From Bacteroidota bacterium (GTDB lineage Bacteria > Bacteroidota > Bacteroidia > Chitinophagales > JADIYW01), in contig JADIYW010000002.1 in assembly GCA_016705125.1 (NCBI GenBank), positions 124,001-188,000 on the forward strand: a stretch of 64,000 nt of DNA, written 5' to 3'. Of this stretch, positions 52,513-61,600 are shown piece by piece; within the stretch, counting starts at the first letter, position 1; every line of letters starts with the position of its first letter. A program made the translations under genes and the position numbers. Below the pieces are notes generated by a model. That model did not search any database and was not told the DNA's origin. It saw nothing but the letters and a program-made list of their open reading frames with translations.

Positions 52513-53592
52513 TATTTATGTAATAAAAATGCTTTAATAAATCCATTTAAATCTCCATCTAAAACTGCCTGCGGATTGGATGTTTCAAACCCTGTTCGGG
52601 CATCTTTCACCAATTTATAAGGATGAAGAACGTAATTGCGAATCTGTGAACCCCATTCATTTTTCATTTTAGTTCCTTCTATTTGGTCTCTTGCCGCATT
52701 TCTTTTCTGCACCTCCAAATCATACAACTTCGACTTCAGCATTTTCATGGCTGTTTCCCTATTCTGAATTTGCGAACGCTCTTGTTGGCACTCACAAGTA
52801 ATACCGGTTGGAAGATGCCTTACCCTTACGGCCGATTCTGTTCTATTTACGTGCTGTCCACCTGCACCACTTGCTCTAAATGTGTCCCATTCAATATCGG
52901 CAGGATTTACAGTTATTTCAATTGTATCATCTATTTCAGGCCAAACAAAAACGGAGGCAAAGGAAGTATGCCTTTTTCCATTACTATCGAATGGTGAAAT
53001 ACGAACTAAGCGGTGCACTCCATTTTCAGACTTTAACATGCCATAAACAAATTCGCCATCTATTTCTAATGTAATTGATTTTATACCTGCCACATCGCCA
53101 TCAGTCCGCTCCAATTCTCTTACTTTGTGTCCGTTTTTTTCGCCCCACATAATATACATACGCATAAGCATGGCTGCCCAATCGCAACTCTCGGTACCAC
53201 CCGCGCCTGAATTAATAGTCAAAATTACTGAAAGTCCATCTTCCTCACCATTCAATGTAGATTTATACTCCAGTTCTTCTACTTCATCAGCAGCAATTCT
53301 GTATGTAGTTTCTAAATCTTCCTCGGTAGCCTCACCCATTTCAAAAAATTCTTTCATTATTTGTAACTCGTCATATTTATTCTGACAGTCTTTAAATAAT
53401 TGAACCCAATGTTTATTGGCTTTTATTTCTTTTAAAATGGCTTGTGCCTTTAACTGATCATTCCAAAAATCGGAAGAAAGGGTTTTGGCTTCATCATCTT
53501 TTATTTTTTCTACTCTATTATCGTAGTCAAAGATACCTCCGCAAGGAGGTGACACTGTCGGTAAGTGTTTTGTGCTGTTCGTTTGTAATCAT
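52512..53592 (-). CDS. prfB: Peptide chain release factor 2, programmed frameshift
   Basis: Recognises UGA and UAA stops and releases the peptide with its GGQ motif (ASGAGGQHVNRTESAVR, near residue 240 of the complete chain). The stop-recognition region is present before it. The gene starts at ATG 53590-53592, runs 21 codons (ending SLRRYL), and meets an in-frame UGA at 53527-53529. A +1 shift at CUU UGA C joins the rest, which begins DYDNRVEKI. The total is about 359 residues, as normal for RF2. The shift makes the gene self-regulating, since low RF2 favours the slip. Confidence 0.95.
53526..53540 (-). promoter_or_regulatory. prfB programmed +1 frameshift site
   Basis: Read on the minus strand: GGAGG (53536-53540, an internal Shine-Dalgarno-like element), TAT, CTT, TGA, C. 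This matches the classical RF2 signal (Shine-Dalgarno, 3 nt, CUU UGA C). It is functional in most bacteria and is not a mutation. Confidence 0.95.
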
Positions 53593-53795
53593 GCACAAAT
53601 ATATAAAATTGAAATTCAAAAAATTGGAATTTACATTAGGTTAACCCGTTTTGCACAAAAAAACAGTAAGTTTTATACAATGGATTAAATTTAACTCAAA
53701 ATAACTTTATCTTTGGAGTGGTGAATAAAATGTCGCATAACTTTGGAGAAAAATAAACTCGTAAAGTATTTAAAAACATTTTACAGGCAAATAGT

Positions 53796-54653
53796 ATGAA
53801 AATTAAAGAATTTTTTGGAAAAACAGGCATTTTAGGCGCAATACTTGGAATGATAATTATTGTTGCAGGGTTTTTATTTTTACTCAATGTTTTTTTTGTT
53901 ACCTATACCATGCATGGGCAAACAGTTACCGTGCCTAATATCGAAGGACTTTCGATAAAAGAAGCAAAAAACAAATTGAATAATGCAGGCCTAGAATTTA
54001 TGATAGCCGATTCAACCTACAAAAACGATTTGCCTCCAGGACAAGTTTTAGACCAAAGTCCAAAAAAAGGAGCGACAGTCAAAAAATTTAGAAAAATTTA
54101 CCTTACTGTTTCAAGTGTATCTGCTGAACCAGTAAAAATGCCTAACTTAATTGACAATTCAAGGAGACAAGCAATTATTATCCTTGAAAGCTATGGACTT
54201 AAATTAGGAAAAGAAAATTATGTTCCAGACATAGCAAAGGATGCAGTAAGAGGTATGTATTTAAATGGAAAAGAAATTAAAGAAGGCAGCATTGTACTTA
54301 AGGGCTCAGTAATAGATTTGGATTTGGGTGATGGAATTGGTGATACAAAAGTAGATGTGCCCGATTTACTCGGAGCTACTTTAATGGAAGCACTTGCCGT
54401 ATTGGATGCTTATGGATTACAACCAGGCATAATCTCCACGCAGGGCGAAATAACTGACTCATTAAGTTCATTCATATATTATCAACAACCAGAATATGGT
54501 ACTGCTTACAAATTGGCACCAGGCGATCCAGTGAATTTATTTATAATGCAAGACCAACCAGACCTTGAAACCATTCAGGATATAGGAGCAGTAGAAAAAT
54601 CAGAAATTGAAGAGATAAATAATAATCAGAAGAAAGAAGGGAATAAGCAATAA
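53796..54653 (+). CDS. Membrane-anchored PASTA-domain protein
   Basis: 285 residues: a short cytoplasmic start, one transmembrane helix (about 15-38, LGAILGMIIIVAGFLFLLNV) and three PASTA domains at about 43-110, 113-185 and 188-262. The VPNIEGLSIKEAKNKLN and LDQSPKKGATVKKF elements are typical. There is no kinase domain, unlike Ser/Thr kinases and penicillin-binding proteins carrying PASTA. Ligand may be peptidoglycan fragments. It lies 16 nt before a T9SS protein gene. Confidence 0.88.
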   Translation: MKIKEFFGKTGILGAILGMIIIVAGFLFLLNVFFVTYTMHGQTVTVPNIEGLSIKEAKNKLNNAGLEFMIADSTYKNDLPPGQVLDQSPKKGATVKKFRKIYLTVSSVSAEPVKMPNLIDNSRRQAIIILESYGLKLGKENYVPDIAKDAVRGMYLNGKEIKEGSIVLKGSVIDLDLGDGIGDTKVDVPDLLGATLMEALAVLDAYGLQPGIISTQGEITDSLSSFIYYQQPEYGTAYKLAPGDPVNLFIMQDQPDLETIQDIGAVEKSEIEEINNNQKKEGNKQ

Positions 54654-54668
54654 AAGTAAAGAACAACT

Positions 54669-56537
54669 ATGAAAAAAATTTATATCTCCTGTTTCCTGCT
54701 TTTTATAATGTTAAAAGGATTTTCGCAAGATGAACAATTAGTTCCTTTAAATTCAAATGCAAAATTAGAATTTAATCAAAAGAAAGGAAACTTGACAAAT
54801 GTTAGTCAGCGACAAAATGCCCTTTTAAGCTTGCCTTTTATCGAAGATTTTAATTATGATGGTCCATATCCTGACATCAATCTTTGGCAAGATTCATTAG
54901 TGTATATAAATAATACTTATCCAATTAATCCTCCCTCTTTAGGTGTGGCAACATTTGATGGGTTAAATGCAACTGGCAACCAATATTCTTTATTAAATGT
55001 AGCCGGACCAGCAGATTATTTAACTGTTCAACCCCTTGCTCTTGGAGGTTTAACCGAAGACAGTTTGGTATTTATCAGTTTTTTTTACCAACCAATGGGT
55101 TTGGGTCAAAAACCTGAAGCTGGAAAAGATTATTTAAAACTCGAATTTCTAAATCAATCTGCGCAGTGGATAGAAAAATGGAGTGTAACCGGCGATAGTT
55201 CAAGAGATTTTAGACAGGAATTTGTAAAAATTACTAATGATTACTTATACGATGGATTTCAGTTTAGATTCAGAAATATTGCTCAACTAAGTGGCAATAA
55301 CGACCATTTTCATTTAGACTATGTTGTGGTTGACAAAAACAGAGATACCACATCTGATAAATCACCAAAAGACATGGCTTTTCAATCGGGCCCAATAAGT
55401 TTGCTGAAAAATTATTTTGCCATGCCTTATTTTCATTTCGATACATCGGAATTGACACAAATACACCAAACTTCCATTAGAAATAATTTCACCAATGCCA
55501 CTACCGACTTCCTAGATAATTTTGAAGCTAAAGAATTAAAAACGAATACTGTTTTCCAAACGTATTTAGGTACATCAGCCGACTTGGGTCCATTAAGTAA
55601 TAATATTTCCAATTACCCGAGAATTGACATACCTGATAATTTAAGTGGCGACACCATCATAATCAGGTTAACGCATAATTATGCCGTATCTGCTGAGGTT
55701 GGCTCAGATCCGAAAATTATAGCCAATAATACTATTATAAAAGACCAAATATTTAGCAACTATTTCGCTTATGATGATGCGTCAGCCGAAAGAGGATACC
55801 GATTAGCAAGTGTTGCCGGAGCAAAAATAGCCACTAGATTTGTAGCCAATAAATTAGACTCTTTGCAAGGGATAAAAGTACATTTTGCCAATCTAAATAC
55901 AGACAATAAAAATGGATTACTTTCGGTAATTGTTTGGAAAAAAATAGGCCCTGAGGAAGAAATTTTATATCAGGAAGATTTATTGAGATTAGATGATTTC
56001 AGAAAAATAAACGGCTTGGATGCGGTTAATGATTTTTCATTTTATGATTTAAAACCTCAATACATTAAAAATGGTACTTCCAAAATTGTAGTTGAAGGGG
56101 AATTTTTTATTGGTCTTTTGTTTACAGATAGAGATAAATGGACAATCGGGTATGATTTGAATACAAATGGCTCGGCCAACCAATTTTATAATGTAGGAAA
56201 TGGATGGAATCCAACTCAATTTGCTGGCTCTTTGCTTTTAAATCCCTTGATGGGTGAACCATTGCCATGGGAATTAACTCCGGTGGTGAATACTCCAAAT
56301 AAATCCTTAGAAATCAAAGTATTCCCTAATCCGACGCATAATGTTTTCTTTGTAAAAGGCATTTTAAATACTTCTCAAATCAATATCCATAATTTAAATG
56401 GTCAATTGATGCAAACAAATACATTGAATACCGATGGACAAATTTTACTCAATGACCTTGCAAAAGGCATTTATTTTATAAATATAATCGACTTAATTAG
56501 CAATGCAAGTGGCGTTTCTAAATTGATAGTGGAATAA
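54669..56537 (+). CDS. Secreted T9SS-exported protein of unknown function
   Basis: 622 residues with a signal peptide (ISCFLLFIMLKGFSQ) and a type A T9SS sorting domain in the last 80 residues (LEIKVFPNPTHNVFFVKG ... GIYFINII). The body starts LSLPFIEDFNYDGPYPDINLW, a pattern seen in Bacteroidota surface proteins with lectin/jelly-roll-type domains, and includes FHLDYVVVDKNRDT. No catalytic motif is visible. It follows the PASTA gene closely (15 nt) and so may be co-transcribed. Confidence 0.82.
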   Translation: MKKIYISCFLLFIMLKGFSQDEQLVPLNSNAKLEFNQKKGNLTNVSQRQNALLSLPFIEDFNYDGPYPDINLWQDSLVYINNTYPINPPSLGVATFDGLNATGNQYSLLNVAGPADYLTVQPLALGGLTEDSLVFISFFYQPMGLGQKPEAGKDYLKLEFLNQSAQWIEKWSVTGDSSRDFRQEFVKITNDYLYDGFQFRFRNIAQLSGNNDHFHLDYVVVDKNRDTTSDKSPKDMAFQSGPISLLKNYFAMPYFHFDTSELTQIHQTSIRNNFTNATTDFLDNFEAKELKTNTVFQTYLGTSADLGPLSNNISNYPRIDIPDNLSGDTIIIRLTHNYAVSAEVGSDPKIIANNTIIKDQIFSNYFAYDDASAERGYRLASVAGAKIATRFVANKLDSLQGIKVHFANLNTDNKNGLLSVIVWKKIGPEEEILYQEDLLRLDDFRKINGLDAVNDFSFYDLKPQYIKNGTSKIVVEGEFFIGLLFTDRDKWTIGYDLNTNGSANQFYNVGNGWNPTQFAGSLLLNPLMGEPLPWELTPVVNTPNKSLEIKVFPNPTHNVFFVKGILNTSQINIHNLNGQLMQTNTLNTDGQILLNDLAKGIYFINIIDLISNASGVSKLIVE

Positions 56538-56661
56538 AAATGGAGAATGGATATTAGATAAAAACTCCTTTTTGAATTAGTATTTTCCATTTTTTAGCTT
56601 CACCACATTATAATTCTACTTTAGTAGGCAATAAAATTTATTTTTATACTACTTTATGATT

Positions 56662-57006
56662 TTACCATTTTAAAGTTTTGTAAATGAATGGTTTTCTTGT
56701 CGAATACATTATTTCTATACTGTCACCAATTTGATAATTATCCTTTATAGATGTCGATCCTTTAAATTTAGTATCCTTGCTATAATAATTAAAAAATGCC
56801 CGCTGACTTCCTTTGCCTTGATATCCAAATTTATATATTCTTACTAGTTGAATTTTACCATATTTTGAATATTCTTTTTCTTCTTCTTGTCCTATAATTT
56901 TATAAAAATTTAACACCACTAAACCACAACTAGATAAAAGCATTATAAAACAGGTTTTCGAGAGAGGGGGGGGGGGGGGGGGGGGGGGTAAGCTAATAGA
57001 AATCAC
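56662..57006 (-). CDS. Small lipoprotein gene with poly-C in its 5' part (possible phase variation)
   Basis: Open frame of 114 residues from a GTG at 57004-57006, overlapping the stop of the gene before it (GTGA). After six residues (ISISL) it runs into a proline stretch encoded by 23 C, then LSKTCFIMLLSSCG, which contains a lipobox (LSSC). The rest, YSKYGKIQLVRIYKFGYQG then FFNYYSKDTK, has no family I recognise. If the tract changes length the frame is lost or restored. An internal ATG at 56941-56943 would give a 93-residue variant. Confidence 0.45.
   Translation of the reverse strand: MISISLPPPPPPPPLSKTCFIMLLSSCGLVVLNFYKIIGQEEEKEYSKYGKIQLVRIYKFGYQGKGSQRAFFNYYSKDTKFKGSTSIKDNYQIGDSIEIMYSTRKPFIYKTLKW
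56966..56988. repeat. Poly-G tract of 23 bases
   Basis: Twenty-three G in a row preceded by GAGAGA, in DNA of about 25-30% GC. It lies in the signal-peptide region of the lipoprotein frame on the other strand. Confidence 0.8.
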
Positions 57007-57281
57007 AGCATTAATTGAAATATAAAAATTAAAAAAAACTTTCTCTTCTGCCTTATTGATAATTTTGTATATTTTATATCCCTATAAAGATCGTCATTTT
57101 TAAAAAAAAATTCTAAAATCTTTAAGATAATTATAACACACAATCCCCATGAAATCATAATTAAAATAAAAAAAAATAAGCCTATGTTTTCATTTAATGA
57201 AAATATTCTTATCAATTCAAACAGTATAAAAATTAACAATACTGAAGTTAAAATTATGGTTATGTTTTTTAGTATTCTCAT
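57003..57281 (-). CDS. Small hypothetical membrane protein
   Basis: A 92-residue protein with two hydrophobic segments (about 8-30 and 33-58: ITIILTSVLLIFILFELIRIF and FFFILIMISWGLCVIIILKI) and a basic tail (SIRQKRKFFLIFIF). It is unrecognised. Its TGA overlaps the GTG of the poly-C lipoprotein frame, suggesting a two-gene transcript. It lies alone otherwise. Confidence 0.5.
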   Translation of the reverse strand: MRILKNITIILTSVLLIFILFELIRIFSLNENIGLFFFILIMISWGLCVIIILKILEFFFKNDDLYRDIKYTKLSIRQKRKFFLIFIFQLML

Positions 57282-57362
57282 TCAAAAAAATAAATTAAAT
57301 GTGCTTACCTTACAATAAACATCAATTAATTTTAGTTTTACCAAATTTTATTTAATAAAATA

Positions 57363-57851
57363 CTAAAGGGCTTCCAAAGCCGCCTTATAGTTTGGTTCGA
57401 TAGTGATTTCTGGTACTTGTTCAGTATATAAAACGGTTCCATCTTCATCGGCTACAATAATGCATCTACTTAATAATCCAACCAATGGGCCATCAACTAT
57501 TTCTAAAGAAGAGAAATCATCTGTTCTAAATGCTGAAAGTGTTTCAACATTTTCAATGCCCTCTGCTCCACAAAATCGGGAAAGCGCAAAAGGCAAATCC
57601 TTTGAAATAGATAAAACAACTGTGTTCTCCAAATTGGCAGCATCTTTATTAAACTGTTTAACTGACATTGCACAAATCCCAGTATCAATACTCGGAAATA
57701 TATTTAACACTATTCTTTTTCCTTTATAATCACTTATTTTCTTCTCTCCTAAAGTGTTTGCTATAAGCAAAGAATCTGCCAATTTTGATCCAATTGCAGG
57801 CAATGCGCTTTTTGTATGAATTTCATTTCCTTTTAGTGTAATTGTAGCCAT
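57363..57851 (-). CDS. tpx: Thiol peroxidase (atypical 2-Cys peroxiredoxin)
   Basis: 162 residues. The peroxidatic cysteine is Cys60 (FPSIDTGICAMSVKQF) and the resolving cysteine is Cys94 (SRFCGAEGIENV), the same spacing as in E. coli Tpx. It reduces hydrogen peroxide and alkyl hydroperoxides using thioredoxin. It is a single-gene unit with no export signal, so it acts in the cytoplasm, where it would complement cbb3 respiration-linked oxidative stress. Confidence 0.94.
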   Translation of the reverse strand: MATITLKGNEIHTKSALPAIGSKLADSLLIANTLGEKKISDYKGKRIVLNIFPSIDTGICAMSVKQFNKDAANLENTVVLSISKDLPFALSRFCGAEGIENVETLSAFRTDDFSSLEIVDGPLVGLLSRCIIVADEDGTVLYTEQVPEITIEPNYKAALEAL

Positions 57852-57958
57852 TTCTTTTTTTTTTGATAAAGATAATTTTTTTGTACATTCTATTGATGAA
57901 AAAAAATTATTTTTTTTCTTAAAATACTACTTTCATTATTTTTAAATGGAATATATTT

Positions 57959-57998
57959 CGGCGCCCGGTGGATCTGGCGTATGCCACCCCCCGTTCTG
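57959..57998. repeat. GC-rich hairpin island
   Basis: About 40 nt of GC-rich sequence in an AT-rich 244-nt gap. It has TGGC-GTAT-GCCA (57975-57986) as a perfect hairpin, plus GGTGG (57967-57971) with CCACC (57984-57988). It looks like a small REP or insertion scar. The rest of the gap shows no gene. Confidence 0.5.
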
Positions 57999-58095
57999 AA
58001 AACCTTTAAAAAAAATCAAAATTGGCCATATAAAATTTATTATGATTTTAAATAATTGATTTGTAAAATCAATTAATTTTCTAATTTAAAATTTT

Positions 58096-58602
58096 TTAAA
58101 AATGATTCATTCTTTCATTTAGGCTTATTCGTCCGTTAAGCTTACCCAACTTAATTGTATAACTAATAACAGGCGACAAAGGTTTATTCTTTAAATCTAC
58201 TTTTTTTACAATTGTAGGCTTTGCCATTTGTACCGTATAATTCACTTGAATATTGACTTGTTGAATTGGCAATTGCTGTTTTACAGGTAATTTGAAATGG
58301 ATATTTATTTTTTGCTGTGTAGAAACTTTTACGCCATGGTTATTTTGTGGTGCAAATTTCAATAAGCCTACCACTCTCGATGCTTCTTCATCACATCCAA
58401 AACCGATGCCTTTATTATTTCTTACATCCAATACTTTTCCATCAAAATCAACTCTGTACGAAATATAAACAGTGCCTTCAATCTCTTTTTCTAAAGCCAA
58501 TTTGGGATAGATTAAATTTTCCTGAATAAATTTCTGCAATGCCAATTTTCCGCCCGGATATTGTGGTTTTATTACAAATTCTTGCTTATCTCTTCTTTTC
58601 AT
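58096..58602 (-). CDS. TonB C-terminal-domain protein without membrane anchor
   Basis: 168 residues. KPQYPGGKLALQKFIQENLIYP and GTVYISYRVDFDGKVLDVRN match the TonB C-terminal domain (about residues 12-108). There is no N-terminal transmembrane helix and no Pro-rich linker, both usual in TonB, and the last 60 residues are basic and unrecognised. It may bind a receptor or an envelope partner rather than transduce energy. It lies 9 nt downstream of the large protease gene on the same strand. Confidence 0.75.
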   Translation of the reverse strand: MKRRDKQEFVIKPQYPGGKLALQKFIQENLIYPKLALEKEIEGTVYISYRVDFDGKVLDVRNNKGIGFGCDEEASRVVGLLKFAPQNNHGVKVSTQQKINIHFKLPVKQQLPIQQVNIQVNYTVQMAKPTIVKKVDLKNKPLSPVISYTIKLGKLNGRISLNERMNHF

Positions 58603-58611
58603 TTTTTATTT

Positions 58612-61600
58612 TTATTTCAATACCACTACTTTTCCTACTACACTTTCCGTTTTGGATTTTTCTATTTTTAATAAATAAGTGCCTACAGCCAATTTACCGT
58701 TATTTAGAAAAGAAAAATCATTGATTCCATTATCTATAGCTTGTGTAAAAGTGTTGATTAACTTTCCATCGATTCCATAAAAATAAATATTTGCCTCAAA
58801 TGGGTTGTTTAATTTGGAAATCAATTGCCATCCCCGTAATTCCAAACCACCATTTTGAATATTATTTACTGCGGAAAGGGTATAATCAACCGTTTGCAAA
58901 CCAACATATACTAATGAATCATTTGTGGTGCGATACCACAATTTATAATACATCAATTTATCCAATCGATCGCTAACTGAATCAATAGCACTATAGTTAG
59001 TATTTACTCCATTAATATTAGTAGCCAAAACACTATCGAATGGAATGTAATTAATATCATCCAAGGAATAAGTAGTTATGTATTTTACCACCTGGTTTTC
59101 TTTGGCAGAGGTCCAAGATAAAACAGATTGGTTTGAAGTATTTTTAACCGCATCAAAAGCAATTATTTGGGTGGAATCCAATAATGCAATATCTATTTTG
59201 TTGCCTACAATATAATACTCACCAAAATCGCTGGTTTCAAACTCTACAAAATAACCATCCAAATAAGGTATTATTTCTACCTCATTCTCATTCAATAAAA
59301 GATAATCCGAGAATGCATTATTGGTCAAATCCAAATCTGTATTCAATCCATTATATTTTAACACAACCAAATCACCGGGTCTATTTATGCCCTTATCTGA
59401 GTTATTTAGGGCAAAATATTCGTCGTTTTTAAAAAATAATCTGACCTTATAATTTCCAGTTAATTCATTTTCAGGCCAAACGAAAAATCTACGTGGCAAT
59501 AATCTCCTATTTTTAAAAATGCTTATTTCATTTGTTTCATTCGTTAATAAACCCATTTCTAAAGTACCCAATTGCTGCCCATCATTATAAAAGGAACCAA
59601 TTAATTGTCCATTTTTTCTATAATCAACCCAGCCCTCGCTATTGGAAACTACCGAAACGAAGGTTGAATCTTTTTCTACTATCGAATCCAAAAATTCAGT
59701 AATAAATAAATCATCAATTGCCATTCCTTCTCTTGTCTCTGCTATATCACTTTTAAATCTAAGTCTTATCATATATTTAGACTTATCAGTAATTCCGTTT
59801 AAATTAATTTTTTGGCTTACCACCTGCCAAGGAAGGCTATCCAAATCCCAAACTGCACTGTCTTGAATGTTTTCGTACCAATTATACCCTGAACCTATAG
59901 CACCCAATCTGCCCCAAGTATTGCCATCTAAAGAAGATTCCGCCACTACGTAATCATAAAGACCTTGTCCGATTTCACCAGTTTCTATATTTTGGTAGGT
60001 ATTAAAATTGATAATTGGTTGTGTTAAAGCAGAGAAATTATAACAACCTAAGTAAAGCGTTGTTTCCTCATTATTTTTATATTTCTCTCTCAAATTGGTT
60101 ACCCAAGCCTTATTCCCTTGACCACTCAAATAAATTTTATTCTTATTTGGTATGCCCCACTCCCATTTGGTTTCACCTCCTGCATCTGAAATTAGATTAC
60201 CATTATTGGATTCAAAATTTTCGTAATAAGGAAAATTTGAAACGGAATTCAATACATTTACTTCGTACAAAATAGTATCATTAAATGCGGCTAAATCTCC
60301 AGGATTACTTGTCCAAACTTTTATTTTGTAAATACCTGGCAGACTCAAATCGGCATTTTGGGAAAAAGTGAATGCAAAAGTATCTTGAGGCAATAGGGTT
60401 TGAGTAAATACCTGACTTACTATAGGACCATCATTTATTGAATATTTTAATGCAAAATTTCCATTAGAATAAATATCATTATTTTTTCCCTTTAAGCTAA
60501 TTATATAATTGGTGCCACCGCCACAAATAAAACGGTTATAACTTATTCCTTCAATTCCAATATCTCTTCCGGCATTATACAATTTTATATCATCAATGGA
60601 ATAACCACCAGTTTGATTTGTAAAAAGCGCCTTTTTACTTGTATTGAATGAAAACCTTATCTGACTAGAAGCGCTAAAATTAGAAGCGCTATCAGTAATT
60701 AGCATTTTTGAAATATTTAATCCCTGAAATGATTTAAATAATGCCTTAGGACCCTTATTGGCAAAAATATCAAATACTTTTATCCAGTTATCTGTTTCTT
60801 TTCCTCTGACATAAATAAAATCTAATGCTGTAAGTTCATTGTGGCTTAAAGCTGAAAAATCGAGATAAATTAGCGAATCAGCATAATTACTTAAATTCAA
60901 ATTTAATATCAAATTATTTTCAGTTGGCACAACAGCCAAAGAATTATCAAAAGTAGCTCCCTTTTTTCCACTACTTGCAAAAAAATCGCTCTCGCCAACT
61001 CTGAACCTGCCCCCAAACTTATCGGTTGTATAATCCCATTCATCATTATCCAAAACCCTAAATGCATTATCCGTTATTCCACATTTGGGCATATCTTCGA
61101 ATCCTTCAAAATAGGGCAAGACGGCTGGATTATGCGCTAATTGGTATAAAACGCCTTTAAGGGTATCATTATTTTTATTCCCATCTGAAGTTAAATTAGT
61201 AGTTAAAGTATATGGATAATTTCCAATTGCCGACAAATTAGATGTACCAACAAATTGAACATCTTTTGTACTATCAGGAGCAATAGAATCCAAAATAGAA
61301 GCATTAAAGTTAGCTCCATTAATATTTAAATTAACGCCAATGTTTGCCACTTTTGTATTGCCGAAATTTTTAATTCTAGCCGTAAAATTAGTAGTAGCTG
61401 TTAAGGCTGTTGATGTATTCAGTCGGCCGCCAAATGGCGCAATTAATCCTACAACGCCTACATCATTTGGCACAGGACAAATGCCAGGGTTTGGAGTTCC
61501 AAATATAGCATCAGCCCGCGGACTTTCTTTTCCATTTGTAACGGAAATAATGGAAAACAGGCTAGTAATGCCATTTTGCAAATTACTCACCCTATAAAAA

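Noticed and set aside
53512..53555. Alternative short start of prfB in the post-shift frame
   Set aside because: The leader with an in-frame UGA and the CUU UGA C signal shows the true start is at 53592.
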